64,000 nucleotides of DNA, taken from positions 1 through 64,000 of the forward strand of contig JAGRHC010000021.1 of the NCBI GenBank assembly GCA_020445145.1, in the 5' to 3' direction. The notes under the pieces were generated by a model. The model was not told where the DNA came from, did no database searches, and saw nothing but the letters and a program-made list of their open reading frames with translations. Made by a program: the position numbers and the translations under genes. Below, one piece after another: positions 1-11,254 of the stretch; the stretch's first letter is position 1; every line of letters starts with the position of its first letter. This DNA comes from Alphaproteobacteria bacterium (GTDB lineage: Bacteria; Pseudomonadota; Alphaproteobacteria; Micavibrionales; Micavibrionaceae).

Positions 1-1646
<1,646 letters not shown>

Positions 1647-1664
1647 TTAATTTCGTGTTGAGAC

Positions 1665-1967
1665 TTAGGCAGCGATCACGCCGACGATGTCTGATTCTTT
1701 CATGACGAGCAGGTCTTCACCGTCGATTTTGATTTCGGTGCCGGACCATTTCGAGAAGATAACCTTGTCGCCAGCTTTCACATCCAGCGGACGAACATCG
1801 CCGTTGTCGTTGATGTGGCCTTTGCCGACTGCGATCACTTCGCCTTCGATCGGCTTTTCTGTTGCTGAGTCAGGGATAATGATCCCACCGGCGGTTTTGG
1901 TGTCCGCTTCGATGCGGCGAACCAGCACGCGGTCATGCAGCGGGCGGAATTTAATGGATTTAGCCAT
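1665..1967 (-). CDS. groES: Co-chaperonin GroES (10 kDa)
   Basis: GroES is the heptameric lid that caps GroEL. The 100-residue product has the usual family length. It begins [18 protein letters not shown] and carries the mobile-loop region ([13 protein letters not shown]) near residues 23-35 that docks to GroEL. A GGAGA ribosome site precedes the ATG. It is the first gene of the groES-groEL operon, transcribed leftward from the promoter near 2104-2132, with a 109-bp leader that contains the CIRCE operator. Confidence 0.98.
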   Translation of the reverse strand: MAKSIKFRPLHDRVLVRRIEADTKTAGGIIIPDSATEKPIEGEVIAVGKGHINDNGDVRPLDVKAGDKVIFSKWSGTEIKIDGEDLLVMKESDIVGVIAA

Positions 1968-2075
1968 TGCTTTTCTCCTGTTGGTTATGGTTTAACAAGC
2001 GAGCCTTTTCGCTGCCTTTTTTTCAGGCCAGCCTTTGAAAAGACCCCTCTCCCATCATCCGGCATAGAAGCGCGG

Positions 2076-2102
2076 TTAGCACTCGTGCCGAGAGAGTGCT
2101 AA
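2076..2102. promoter_or_regulatory. CIRCE operator (HrcA binding site)
   Basis: The sequence is TTAGCACTC, a 9-base spacer, then GAGTGCTAA, a perfect 9-bp inverted repeat identical to the CIRCE consensus. CIRCE is the operator of the heat-shock repressor HrcA, so groESL is very probably HrcA-controlled. No hrcA gene is in the window. Confidence 0.96.
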
Positions 2103-2103
2103 A

Positions 2104-2132
2104 GCTATAGGATACTACCCAGTAATTTTCAA
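2104..2132 (-). promoter_or_regulatory. groESL promoter, sigma70-like
   Basis: On the minus strand TTGAAA (2132-2127) is followed after exactly 17 bases by TATAGC (2109-2104). The CIRCE repeat begins two bases past the -10, so HrcA would cover the start point. No clear sigma32-type element was seen. Inferred from motif match and spacing. Confidence 0.7.
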
Positions 2133-2175
2133 GAAAATTTCTGCCTGAAATATATTAATGTTGGTTGCCAGACGG

Positions 2176-2934
2176 CTAAGCCAGGTCCGTTACGGGCATC
2201 GACTGGTCTTGCTCATCCCAGGCCGGGAGGTGTTGCTCTAGTTGATTTGCATCTTGTTTTAGTTTCTTCAATATATCTAAAAAGATCGCGCCAACCTCTT
2301 CTTGTGAAACACTGTACTTTTCTGCAATTTTCCTTTTTTCATCATACATATCCACTGGAGGTTTTTCTATCATTGCTTGCACGTAATCCCAAAAAATTTT
2401 CTCTCTTGGAGATTTCCTTACCGGCGGACTTCCGCTTGCTTTTTTTACCATGTCCAAGAGAACGTTTTGCATGTCTGCGGCTATTTGCTCGTATAAAATC
2501 TCTTTTCCATCAACAGACAAGATGTGTGGTGGTGCGTCTTTTAGGGGAACCATGTTTCTTTGATCTTCTGGCGGGCCAAAAAGAGTTTCTTTATCTGACT
2601 CCAAGGCCATTGCTATTAGTTCTTTTATCGCCGTCTCTTGAGATACAACCAAGCCTGCTTTCTCTCGAAGAATCAACTCTTCTACATCATTTCCATTTAC
2701 AGAAACTCGGGCTCCTAAAAACTCTTCTACTTGATCAAAGCCTTCCAGCCACCTGATACGAGCGATAAGATCGAATATTGATTGCATATTCTGACCTTTC
2801 ATGGCTTCTTCAACTTCGGGAAGATAGTAAGATAAAGGCGTTCTCAATGGCCCCAATTGCGCTGGATGGGCAGGCCATTTTAGCGTTAGCTTCATATCTG
2901 CAAATGGCCTTGAGCTGGGCTTTCTTTTTGGCAT
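2176..2934 (-). CDS. Hypothetical protein, 252 aa
   Basis: I do not recognise this protein. It is soluble-looking, with no signal peptide or membrane segment. The N-terminus is basic (MPKRKPSSRP), the body is mixed-charge and probably helical, and residues about 165-180 carry a basic proline patch (SPPVRKSPREK). The stretch KRKIAEKYSVSQEEVGAIF near residue 208 resembles a helix-turn-helix but is too weak to name. Base composition is visibly more AT-rich than in groEL or the genes to the right, which may indicate recent acquisition. It stands alone between groES and usg. The ATG at 2934 lacks a strong ribosome site. Confidence 0.7.
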   Translation of the reverse strand: MPKRKPSSRPFADMKLTLKWPAHPAQLGPLRTPLSYYLPEVEEAMKGQNMQSIFDLIARIRWLEGFDQVEEFLGARVSVNGNDVEELILREKAGLVVSQETAIKELIAMALESDKETLFGPPEDQRNMVPLKDAPPHILSVDGKEILYEQIAADMQNVLLDMVKKASGSPPVRKSPREKIFWDYVQAMIEKPPVDMYDEKRKIAEKYSVSQEEVGAIFLDILKKLKQDANQLEQHLPAWDEQDQSMPVTDLA

Positions 2935-3107
2935 TTATCACCTTATTTTGTTTTAGTTTAATTTTGTGTTTGTCTTTTATATCTTAAAATAGGCAAATGA
3001 CGCAATAAATTATTCTGTAAATATTTGTGGGCGTTAAAATTTTGGAAAGATTCACTGTATTATGATAAAATCAGGGGAAAAGGCCAGAATAACAGGAGGT
3101 TATACTG

Positions 3108-3371
3108 ATGGCAGACCTGATACGGCAGATGGGCGATTATCGCCTGACGACGGCGCGGATTTTGTATCACTTGCCGGATTACGAGCAGCTTTTGCAGGAG
3201 TATATCTGGCAGGAATATGACGTTGCGCCGAAATTCCCGGTTTTGAAGAATTTTCTGGATTTCTGGACGCGCGAGATCGAGGGGAAAATCCACTCGGTGT
3301 ACGTGGCGCGGCAAAGTCTGATTACGCCGGGCGACTACCGTTTTGCCGACTGGCAAGGGACGTTGCAATAA
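3108..3371 (+). CDS. usg: Usg family protein
   Basis: The 87-residue product matches the alphaproteobacterial Usg-like family, small proteins first noted beside trp genes and of unknown function. The recognisable core is TTARILYHLPDYEQLLQEY near residue 14, then QEYDVAPKFPVLKNFLDFW and the HSVYVA motif near residue 62. An AGGAGG ribosome site sits about 8 bases before the ATG. It converges on the ferredoxin gene with 4 bp between stops. No trp genes are nearby here. Confidence 0.88.
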   Translation: MADLIRQMGDYRLTTARILYHLPDYEQLLQEYIWQEYDVAPKFPVLKNFLDFWTREIEGKIHSVYVARQSLITPGDYRFADWQGTLQ

Positions 3372-3375
3372 CGCC

Positions 3376-3690
3376 TTAGTCCGGATACACGGCGAGGGTG
3401 ACTTTCAGGCCGTCGAGGCTTTCATCCATGATGAGCTGGCAGGAGAGGCGGGAGTTATCCTGTACGTCGAAGGCTTCATCGAGCATTTCTTCTTCGTCAT
3501 CACGCATAGACGGGATTTTATCGACCCAGTCTTCATCGACATAGACATGGCATGTTGCGCAGGCACAGGCGCCGCCGCACTCGGCCTTGATCGGCAGGCC
3601 GTACTCGCGGATGATTTCCATGACGCGCCATCCTTCGACGGCTTCGAGCTCGTGGTTTTCACCTTTCTGGTCGGTGACATAGATTTTCAT
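3376..3690 (-). CDS. 2Fe-2S ferredoxin, adrenodoxin type
   Basis: A small soluble electron carrier. The cluster ligands are C38, C44, C47 and C84, spaced C-X5-C-X2-C-X36-C as in vertebrate-type and bacterial ISC-type [2Fe-2S] ferredoxins. The acidic stretch MRDDEEEMLDEAF near residues 62-74 is the usual partner-docking helix. Length (104 aa) is normal. Its ATG overlaps the stop of the upstream membrane-protein gene (ATGA at 3690-3687), so the two are translationally coupled. Isc genes are not adjacent, so a role in heme A synthesis (ctaA is divergent nearby) or in Fe-S assembly are both possible. Confidence 0.93.
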   Translation of the reverse strand: MKIYVTDQKGENHELEAVEGWRVMEIIREYGLPIKAECGGACACATCHVYVDEDWVDKIPSMRDDEEEMLDEAFDVQDNSRLSCQLIMDESLDGLKVTLAVYPD

Positions 3691-4520
3691 CTCTTTTCCT
3701 TTTCCTGCTTTGTCAGAAGCGTGTGTATAGCATAGGTCATAGCGATGGTCGAGATCGCCGTCAGCAGGGTTTCCCCCAGCGTTGAAATCACGCTCGACAT
3801 GATGATTTGAATGGCGCGGTGACCTTCAAAAAAGTTGACCATGCTTTCTCTTGTAAACTCGAAGACCACATCGAACGGGACAAGGCAGAGCAGCATCAGG
3901 CCAACTACGGACAATGCAACTCTGACTTTGAAGACATGTTTAAAGTAAATCTTCACCGAATAGCCAAGGGTGGCCGCCACAAACGCCCATGACATCCGGA
4001 TGAGCCAAAGGAAGACCCACAGCAATGCCCAGATGAGCATAAGCATTGCAAATGATACCAAGGGGGTAATTTCATAGTTCGGCATGTCGCCGGGACTGTG
4101 CCCCTCCGATAATGCGATGTTTCCCCAACTCAGCACAATCAGTAGAATCTTAAACAGGAGATAGAACGCGATTCCGGCTTTCAGGCAAAGTCTTCTACTT
4201 AACCTTCCCTGATATGGAACCGGGGGCGGCTCCAGCACAGTCGGCAGCACCGGTACCAGCCCCGGCATAATAATCGGCTCCCGGTAGAGGGCATAGCGGA
4301 CGAGATTGCAAAAAAACAAGGCTTCGAGGGCGTAGGCTGGCATCATCACCAGTTCCTGACGCAGGATGTTTTTTTCAAGGCCTAAGACGCCTATCGACAA
4401 TTCACAGATTATTTTGAGAAATATCAGTGGAATGGCGGCGCGCGCTATATAGGTGCGGTGCTTCCAGGTAAAATCATATCCCTTGGTCGCCATCTCGATT
4501 AAATCAAAACTTGCCATCAC
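3687..4520 (-). CDS. Polytopic membrane protein of unknown function
   Basis: A 277-residue hydrophobic protein that I cannot assign to a family. Likely membrane segments are near residues 27-45, 60-75, 110-132, 150-175, 180-195, 200-220 and 245-265. There is a proline-rich loop (PVLPTVLEPPPVPYQG) around residues 86-101. No signal peptide or catalytic motif is evident. It is the first gene of a two-gene unit with the ferredoxin (4-bp ATGA overlap) and is divergent from ctaA. A second ATG directly follows the first. Confidence 0.7.
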   Translation of the reverse strand: MMASFDLIEMATKGYDFTWKHRTYIARAAIPLIFLKIICELSIGVLGLEKNILRQELVMMPAYALEALFFCNLVRYALYREPIIMPGLVPVLPTVLEPPPVPYQGRLSRRLCLKAGIAFYLLFKILLIVLSWGNIALSEGHSPGDMPNYEITPLVSFAMLMLIWALLWVFLWLIRMSWAFVAATLGYSVKIYFKHVFKVRVALSVVGLMLLCLVPFDVVFEFTRESMVNFFEGHRAIQIIMSSVISTLGETLLTAISTIAMTYAIHTLLTKQEKEKR

Positions 4521-4607
4521 TCTTTTCCCGGTTTATGGCTTTGGACGACCCTAGCATAAGTGGACGGGTTGTTTGAAGCTGCTCGATCATGCCTTTTGAA
4601 AAAAATT

Positions 4608-5669
4608 ATGACTGACCTTATTCCGCAAAAACATATGCAGTATTTGAACGCGCTGGCTTACTGGCTGTTTTTTTGCTGTTTTGCGGTATTTTGCATGGTT
4701 CTGGTGGGGGCGATTACGCGACTGAGCGAGTCCGGCCTATCTATTGTCGAATGGCGGCCAGTAACCGGGGCTTTGCCGCCGCTTAATCAGGTTCAATGGG
4801 AAGAGGCCTTTGATCTCTATAAGCAATCGCCGCAATTCGAAAAACAAAATTTCTGGATGAGCCTGGAAGATTTCAAGCATATCTTCTTCTGGGAATGGTT
4901 TCATCGCCTTTTAGGGCGGCTGATCGGGATGTTCTACGCCCTGCCCTTTGTTTATTTTCTGGTGCGCAAACAGGTTCCCAAAGACCGTATTTTGCCGCTT
5001 GTCGGGATTTTTCTGCTCGGCGGCGCGCAAGGATTTATGGGCTGGTATATGGTGAAAAGCGGACTTGTCGACCAGCCGGCGGTCAGCCATTACCGACTGG
5101 CGGCGCATTTGCTTCTGGCATTATTGATCTTTGTCTTGATGTTGCGGCAGGGCTTGTCTTTCCTCTTTGCCGCGCGAGGGCTTCCGACAAAGGCTGATAA
5201 TAGTTTGCGCGTTCACGCGCTTGCGGCTCTTCTGGCGATCGTCATTACTATTTTTTGGGGTGCTTTGACGGCAGGACTGGACGCTGGCCTTGTTTATAAC
5301 GACAGCTTCCCGCTGATGGGAGATGGTCTGGTTCCCGAGGAGGTCTGGTTTTATAAGCCGTTGTGGCACGCTTTGCTTGATATTCCGGCAGGGGTTCAGT
5401 TTGTTCATCGCTGGCTGGCGATGACGACTTTTGTTATCGTGACGAGTCTTGCCCTGCGCGCTGTCGTCTTTCGCAAGCGGCGTGAATGGTGCTTCTGGGC
5501 AATTGGCGTGATGGCGTTGTTACAGGTTGGACTGGGGCTTACGACCTTGTTTTCCGGCGTGGCGCTTCCGCTGGCGGTGATGCATCAGGGCGGTGCCGTT
5601 CTTCTGCTCACGCTCATCGTGATTTGCTTGCAGAGCTTGAAAGCGCCTACTACGCCGCAACCTTGTTGA
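4608..5669 (+). CDS. ctaA: Heme A synthase (COX15/CtaA family)
   Basis: An inner-membrane enzyme that oxidises the C8 methyl of heme O to give heme A for cytochrome aa3 oxidase. Family signatures include GAITRLSESGLSIVEWRPVTG near the first membrane segment, FWEWFHRLLGRLIG, HYRLAAHL, FVHRWLA and MHQGGA. These carry the histidines that ligate the substrate and cofactor hemes. About eight membrane segments are visible. I place the start at the ATG at 4608 (MTDLIPQKHMQYL). A GTG at 4560 in the same frame would add 16 residues unlike the family. The last 20 bp overlap the convergent gene. Confidence 0.95.
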   Translation: MTDLIPQKHMQYLNALAYWLFFCCFAVFCMVLVGAITRLSESGLSIVEWRPVTGALPPLNQVQWEEAFDLYKQSPQFEKQNFWMSLEDFKHIFFWEWFHRLLGRLIGMFYALPFVYFLVRKQVPKDRILPLVGIFLLGGAQGFMGWYMVKSGLVDQPAVSHYRLAAHLLLALLIFVLMLRQGLSFLFAARGLPTKADNSLRVHALAALLAIVITIFWGALTAGLDAGLVYNDSFPLMGDGLVPEEVWFYKPLWHALLDIPAGVQFVHRWLAMTTFVIVTSLALRAVVFRKRREWCFWAIGVMALLQVGLGLTTLFSGVALPLAVMHQGGAVLLLTLIVICLQSLKAPTTPQPC

Positions 5670-6546
5670 ACAAGTCCATATAGTAGCCCTTTGGCGGGGC
5701 TTCAGGCTGCGAAGGTTTTTCTTCTGCCATAAAAGGCTGCTCTTCTGGCCGGACAGGTTCCTCCGGGCCCTTCGGGGCATCTTGCGATGGCGCCTTTATA
5801 TCCTGAATATTTGCATCTGGATCGCTAAACGGCTGTGGTTCAACGCTCGCTTGCTCCGGCTGATCAGGCTTTGCATATGGATCGGATTCAAAGGCATTCG
5901 GCTCAAAAAGACCAGGGCCGTCATCCTCTTCAAACGCTGGAGGCTGTTCCGCCTGCATTGGTGCTTTCGGGGCTTCTTGCGGCTCTTGCGGTAGATTTTC
6001 CGGCGCGAGTTTTGGTACGGATGTCTCAATCGGTTTGAGGTTATCGTCGATATCGTCTGCGACGGTAAAGTTTAAATCTTCTGGGATATCACTTGAATAA
6101 GAAGATCCTGTATCCGCCGGTCCACTGTCTTTCAACATACCGGGCCGCACACGTTCAATAATGTTTTCCGCGTAGATCAAACGTGAAATGTCCGGGCCAA
6201 AGTGATCGAGAACACCGCCAATATATTCAAACTCCAGTGATCCTGACTTCACGCTTTTGAGGGTCGCTTCATCAATGACATTCAGGATGTCTATCCGCCG
6301 GTTTTCCGCTTCTTCCTCTAGATTACTGCGATGGTTGCGGTCGGTTACGCCATGATCATCGTAATTCACAAGCTCTGGTCCAAAGACATAGTTCGCCGCA
6401 TGCGGCCATTTTTCACGGAACTTGTTACGGCCGCTTAGGTTGTTTTTGATGTAAAGCAGCAGCAGGGAGTCCTGAAACGATTCGAATCTTTCACTAAAAG
6501 CGGCTTTTATCGCTCTTTTTCTGGCTTCTTCTTCCTCGTCTTCCAT
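5650..6546 (-). CDS. Hypothetical acidic, proline-rich protein
   Basis: The 298-residue product has a charged N-terminus (MEDEEEEARKRAIKAAF), a probably folded region to about residue 160, and a low-complexity C-terminal half rich in Pro, Glu, Gln and Ala (for example PQEPQEAPKAPMQAEQPPAF). The last residues are PKGYYMDLFNKVAA, a possible short binding motif. No signal peptide or membrane segment is seen. Family unknown. It converges on ctaA with a 20-bp overlap and lies 99 bp upstream of nothing else on its strand. Confidence 0.7.
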   Translation of the reverse strand: MEDEEEEARKRAIKAAFSERFESFQDSLLLLYIKNNLSGRNKFREKWPHAANYVFGPELVNYDDHGVTDRNHRSNLEEEAENRRIDILNVIDEATLKSVKSGSLEFEYIGGVLDHFGPDISRLIYAENIIERVRPGMLKDSGPADTGSSYSSDIPEDLNFTVADDIDDNLKPIETSVPKLAPENLPQEPQEAPKAPMQAEQPPAFEEDDGPGLFEPNAFESDPYAKPDQPEQASVEPQPFSDPDANIQDIKAPSQDAPKGPEEPVRPEEQPFMAEEKPSQPEAPPKGYYMDLFNKVAA

Positions 6547-6645
6547 CGGGTCCGTCTCATTTCGGTTGGTACATGCGCCGCGCGCGCCAGTAATATGTGT
6601 ATCAGAAATATCTTATCATTTTCTAAAAGCGGGGGGTCAAAAATT

Positions 6646-9600
6646 TTATGCGACTTTGACCCTTCGCATCTCTACGAATTGCTGGATTTCGGCATAGTCT
6701 GTTTTGCCGGTACCAAGAACCGGAATACTCTCAATCAACAGGATGGTCTTAGGGACGGCCAGTTCACTGATACCGTTTTCGGAGGCGTATTTCGAGAGGT
6801 CTTCTCTGGCTGCCTTATCGTTGGTGGTCACCAGAACAAGCTGTTCGCCTTTGCGCTTATCGGGGATCGATGCGACCGCGTGGTTGTGGTCCGGGTAGAC
6901 TTTTTTGACATAGGTTTCAACGCTGGTGAGGGATACCATTTCGCCTGCGATTTTGGCAAAGCGTTTGGCGCGGCCAAGGATTGACACATAGCCTTCCTCG
7001 TCGATGTCGACGATATCACCGGTGTCGTACCAACCTTCCGGCGGCGGCTCCAGGACACCTGGATTTTCGGCGCGCAAGTAGCCCAGCATGACGTTTGGCC
7101 CTTTGACCGACAGGCGGCCTCCCTGATCGACGCCGGGCACATCGGCCAGACGATATTCCAGACCCGCGAGCAGGCGTCCGACGCTGCCGGGTTTGGTGTG
7201 CATGGGTGCGTTGCAGGCAATGACAGGGGAGGTTTCGGTCGAGCCGTATCCTTCGAGGACGCGCACGCCGAAGCGTTCCATGTAAATCTGGCGGGTTTCC
7301 TCGCGGACTTTTTCGGCTCCGGCAAAGATATAGCGCATGCGGTAGAAATCGTAAGCGTTGGCTTTCTTCGCATAGCCGTTGAGGAACGTGTCGGTGCCGA
7401 ACATGATGGTCGCGTTGGACGAGTACACCAGTTCGGGAACAATCCGGTAATGAAGCGGGTTGGGGTAAAGGAATGTGCGCACGCCCGAGAGCACAGGCAG
7501 AAGCGTGCCTCCCGTCAGGCCGAAGGAGTGGAACATCGGCAGGCAGTTAAAAACTATGTCCTGACGGTTGAAATCGACGCGGGCGGTGAGCTGGATAATG
7601 TTGCTCATGATGTTGGCGTGCGAGAGGACGACGCCTTTGGGCAAGCCTTCAGAGCCCGAGGTGAACAGGACGACCGCCGGATCGTCCGGCTTTACCTTCT
7701 GCGATTCATGGATCAGGCGCGCGGTGCGGGCGGCGTAGAGGCTACGCGCCTTGTCAAGCGGGGTGAGGCCTTTCTTGATGTCTTCTAGGTAGACGAGCTT
7801 CAGACCCTGTTCTTCCATTGCGGCGGCGAGGTCGCCGAGGCGGGCGAAGTCGATAAATTTACGGGAGGTGATTACGGTCTTGAGCTGCGCCGCGGTACAG
7901 GCGGCAAGGATCGCGTGCTGGCCGGCGGAGAAATTGAGCATTGCCGGGACGCGCCCAAAGGCCTGCAAACCAAAGAAGGCGGTCAGGGTTGCGCAGGAGT
8001 TGGGCAGCAGCATCCCGACATTTTCGCCGCGCGTTGTGGTGGCTGCGAATTTACGTCCCAGAACAATCGCGCCCTTGACCAATGTTTTGAAGGTCATCGG
8101 CTTGCGCTCGACGTCTTCGGCGATCGGGGCGTTGCTGCCGTTGATGTAGCGGGCCTTCATCAATGCGCTGAAAAGGGTCTGATTACGGTCTTCGGTCTGG
8201 AACATCATTTGTTCCATCAGGTCGTAGAGCTGAAGCCCGGCCATCTGGCGGCGAGCGCGTCCGGTTAACGCGTCCGGGATTTTGAAGTGGCGCGGCTCAA
8301 GGATGGTGATGGTGACTTTCGGGAATTTGCGCAAAGGCACCTTGTCCTTCAGGCGGGCAAAGGCTGTGTGTTGAACGCCGTCGAGACGGACGGGGAGAAT
8401 CATCGCGTCCGACTTATCGGCGATCATACCGGGGCCTTCGTAGATTTTCATCAAGGCGCCGGTCTCGGTCAGGCGGCCTTCCGGGAAGATCACGCAATGC
8501 TTGTCCTTTTCCACTTCCTTGATCAGGGATTTGACCGAGAAGGGATTGGTGGGATCGAGCGGGAACGCGTCAACCAGCTTGAGGAAAGGTTTCACCCAGA
8601 CCCACTCGGCGACGAAGCTGTTGACGGCGAACATCGGGCGACCGGGCAGGAACGCAGCGAGGAGCGGCGGGTCGAGCAGGGAGACGTGGTTGCCGACGAT
8701 CAGCGCGCGGTTGCCCGCTTTCTTGATATTTTCAATACCGCGTACCTCGACCTTGTATAGGAGCTTGAACAAGCCTTGTAGCAAGGTTTTAAGCAAATAT
8801 TCCGGGAGAAGCTGGCAGATATAGATCGCGACCAAGGCGTTGGCGAGGGCGAAGATCAGGATGACAAACGGGATATTGATCCCGATATTCAGCAAGACAA
8901 AGGAGATAATCGCCGAGGTGACAATAAAGATCGAATCAAGGATGGCTGAGCCTGCGAGAATACGGGAGCGGATTTCATCGGGCGTGTCGTGCTGGATGAT
9001 CGTGTTGAGGGGGACAACAAATATCCCGCCGCATATGGCGATCAGGAAGACATCGGCGATCATGCGCCAGCCGGAGAAAGTTCCTAAAAATGCGCCGAGA
9101 CCGGTCAGCGTCTCGCTCGCCGGGGGTGTGTAGAGCACCCCAGCGAAGAAGAGATCGATGGAGAACAGCGTGATGCCCAGCGCGGCGAGCGGGACGTAGA
9201 CAGCTTCCACGCGGCCCTGAAGAAGTCGGTTATTGAGAAGTCCGCCAACGGCAACGCCGATCGCGAATATAACCATGAACAGGGTGAAGACGTTTTCATT
9301 GGCGTGCAGGGTGATTTTGGTGAATCCCTGTAATTGGGACATAAACATCGCCCCGATAAAATAGAACCATGAGACGCCCAAAGCCGCTTCGAAAACACTG
9401 CGGCGGAAGGTGAACAGATTGTGCAGGATGGCGTAGGTTTCGGTCACAATATTGTAGTTGATCTTGATGTCCGGCGAAGCGGCTTTGGTTTCCGGGATCG
9501 AACGGCTGGCGATGTAGCCTGAGACCGCGCAGGCGAGCAGCATCAGGCTGACGACACTTGTACCGATGCCTTCGATATTCACAAGAACATTGCCCAGAAC

Positions 9601-10086
9601 GCTTCCGATCAGGATGGCGAGGAAGGTGCTGGTGTTGAGGAGGGCGTTACCGCCGATCAATTCGTCTTCGGCCAGATGTTCGGGCAGGATCGAATATTTG
9701 CTCGGGCCGAAAAAGGCGGACTGCGCGCCGAGGGTGAAGAGCGTAATAAAGCACAGGGTTTCCGAGCCCGTGAGCAGGGAAAGGGCGCCTGAGACCGCGA
9801 TAAAAACTTCGGCGAGTTTAACGACGCGGATAACTTTTTCCTTGGGGTATTTGTCGGCATATTGCCCGGCAAGCGCCGAGAACAGGATGAAGGGGAGCAT
9901 GAAAACGCCCATCGCGATGGCGGCAATGGTTTTGTCCTGATCGCCGCTGCCGGAGACCGCGCCGAACACCATCAGGGCGACGAGGGCATTTTTGAAAATA
10001 TTGTCATGAAAAGCGCCAAGGAACTGCGTGATAAAAAGCGGGGCAAACCGCCGATGCCGCAACAGATCAAACTGGCTGTTTTTCAT
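6646..10086 (-). CDS. aas: Acyl-[ACP]-phospholipid O-acyltransferase: MFS + PlsC + acyl-ACP synthetase fusion
   Basis: A 1146-residue inner-membrane enzyme that joins three activities. Residues 1-430 are an MFS transporter of the LplT lysophospholipid type. Residues about 445-640 are a PlsC acyltransferase with the HX4D box (NHVSLLDPP, H467 and D472) and FPEGR near 535. Residues about 660-1146 are an AMP-forming acyl-ACP/CoA synthetase with the P-loop-like VVLFTSGSEGLPKGVVLSH. Known homologues import lysophospholipids and re-acylate them, so membrane phospholipid repair is the likely role. E. coli has the same parts as two genes (lplT and aas). It is alone on its strand and divergent from mltG. 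Confidence 0.92.
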   Translation of the reverse strand: MKNSQFDLLRHRRFAPLFITQFLGAFHDNIFKNALVALMVFGAVSGSGDQDKTIAAIAMGVFMLPFILFSALAGQYADKYPKEKVIRVVKLAEVFIAVSGALSLLTGSETLCFITLFTLGAQSAFFGPSKYSILPEHLAEDELIGGNALLNTSTFLAILIGSVLGNVLVNIEGIGTSVVSLMLLACAVSGYIASRSIPETKAASPDIKINYNIVTETYAILHNLFTFRRSVFEAALGVSWFYFIGAMFMSQLQGFTKITLHANENVFTLFMVIFAIGVAVGGLLNNRLLQGRVEAVYVPLAALGITLFSIDLFFAGVLYTPPASETLTGLGAFLGTFSGWRMIADVFLIAICGGIFVVPLNTIIQHDTPDEIRSRILAGSAILDSIFIVTSAIISFVLLNIGINIPFVILIFALANALVAIYICQLLPEYLLKTLLQGLFKLLYKVEVRGIENIKKAGNRALIVGNHVSLLDPPLLAAFLPGRPMFAVNSFVAEWVWVKPFLKLVDAFPLDPTNPFSVKSLIKEVEKDKHCVIFPEGRLTETGALMKIYEGPGMIADKSDAMILPVRLDGVQHTAFARLKDKVPLRKFPKVTITILEPRHFKIPDALTGRARRQMAGLQLYDLMEQMMFQTEDRNQTLFSALMKARYINGSNAPIAEDVERKPMTFKTLVKGAIVLGRKFAATTTRGENVGMLLPNSCATLTAFFGLQAFGRVPAMLNFSAGQHAILAACTAAQLKTVITSRKFIDFARLGDLAAAMEEQGLKLVYLEDIKKGLTPLDKARSLYAARTARLIHESQKVKPDDPAVVLFTSGSEGLPKGVVLSHANIMSNIIQLTARVDFNRQDIVFNCLPMFHSFGLTGGTLLPVLSGVRTFLYPNPLHYRIVPELVYSSNATIMFGTDTFLNGYAKKANAYDFYRMRYIFAGAEKVREETRQIYMERFGVRVLEGYGSTETSPVIACNAPMHTKPGSVGRLLAGLEYRLADVPGVDQGGRLSVKGPNVMLGYLRAENPGVLEPPPEGWYDTGDIVDIDEEGYVSILGRAKRFAKIAGEMVSLTSVETYVKKVYPDHNHAVASIPDKRKGEQLVLVTTNDKAAREDLSKYASENGISELAVPKTILLIESIPVLGTGKTDYAEIQQFVEMRRVKVA

Positions 10087-10239
10087 ACTCTATCTCCCTT
10101 AACCTAAAACTTCCCATGGGCACTATAGCTGTGGATGAGGCTTTGTTAAACCCTGTTTTCTGTGTCTGGACAAAAGAGAGGGAAGCCATTACGCTGTTGC
10201 TTCGTTTTTCTTTCCAGCCAAACTGTTGGATTTTCTTTT

Positions 10240-11241
10240 ATGCGTTTTATTCTCACGATTATATCCGTGCATTTGCTGGCGATCGCGCTTTTGATCGGTG
10301 GCGGGACGGTCTGGGTCTGGCATAGCTACCATGCGCCGGGACCTCTTACAGAAGAAAAAACTGTCATTGTTCCTCCCGGCTACGGCGTGGCGATGATCGC
10401 CGATAAGCTCGAAAAAGAGGGCGTTGTTGAACAGCCACTGCTTTTCCGGTTTATGGCTCGGGTGACAGGCCGACAAAGCGGCTTGAAAGCCGGGGAGTAC
10501 GCGTTTGATGCGCATCTTTCGATGAAGGGCGTTCTGGATCTTCTGGAATCGGGGAAGGTTGTCCAAAGAAGTCTTACGATACGCGAAGGCCTCACCAGTT
10601 TCGAGGTGATTCAAATCCTCAAAAATGCCCCGGAACTTTCTGGTGATATTGATGAAAACCAGCCGGAAGGCTCTCTTTTGCCTGAAACGTACAGTTACCA
10701 AAAGGACGAGGCGCGGGACGCGGTTGCTCTTCGCATGAAGGAGGCGATGACGCGTACGCTTGATGAATTATGGGAGTCCCGAGATGAGGATTTGCCTTTT
10801 ACGACAAAAGAGGAAGCGTTGGTGCTGGCATCAATCGTCGAGAAGGAAACGGCTGTTGCGGGCGAGCGTAACCGTATCGCCGGGGTCTTCGTCAATCGTC
10901 TACGCAAAGGGATTGCGCTCCAGACAGACCCCAGCGTGATTTACGCGCTCACTGGCGGGAAGCCTGAGAATAAGGGGAAAGGCCCGCTGGGGCGGCGTCT
11001 TCTCAAGAAAGATCTTGAAGTCGATTCGCCTTATAATACCTATCTTTATCCCGGTCTGCCGCCGGGGCCGATTGCCAATCCGGGACGGGCGGCGATTGAG
11101 GCTGCGCTTCACCCGGAGGAAAATGACTTTCTCTTTTTCGTCGCGGACGGCACGGGCGGTCATGTTTTTGCCAAAACGCTGGAAGAGCACAATGCCAATG
11201 TCGCGCAGTGGCGTAAAATTCGCAGTCAGCAGAAAAAGTAA
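10240..11241 (+). CDS. mltG: Endolytic murein transglycosylase MltG (YceG)
   Basis: MltG cleaves nascent peptidoglycan strands and is thought to set glycan length. One N-terminal membrane anchor is visible (residues about 3-24), then a LysM-like segment and the YceG catalytic domain with SIVEKET (catalytic Glu) and VFVNRLRKGIALQTDPSV. The terminal region has YNTYLYPGLPPGPIANPG, a family signature. I use the ATG at 10240 (MRFILTIISVHLL), because a longer frame from 10162 adds 26 residues that break the membrane-anchor start. In many alphaproteobacteria mltG follows fabF; here fabF is 8 kb away. Confidence 0.94.
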   Translation: MRFILTIISVHLLAIALLIGGGTVWVWHSYHAPGPLTEEKTVIVPPGYGVAMIADKLEKEGVVEQPLLFRFMARVTGRQSGLKAGEYAFDAHLSMKGVLDLLESGKVVQRSLTIREGLTSFEVIQILKNAPELSGDIDENQPEGSLLPETYSYQKDEARDAVALRMKEAMTRTLDELWESRDEDLPFTTKEEALVLASIVEKETAVAGERNRIAGVFVNRLRKGIALQTDPSVIYALTGGKPENKGKGPLGRRLLKKDLEVDSPYNTYLYPGLPPGPIANPGRAAIEAALHPEENDFLFFVADGTGGHVFAKTLEEHNANVAQWRKIRSQQKK

Positions 11242-11254
11242 CGCTTCGTCGGTT

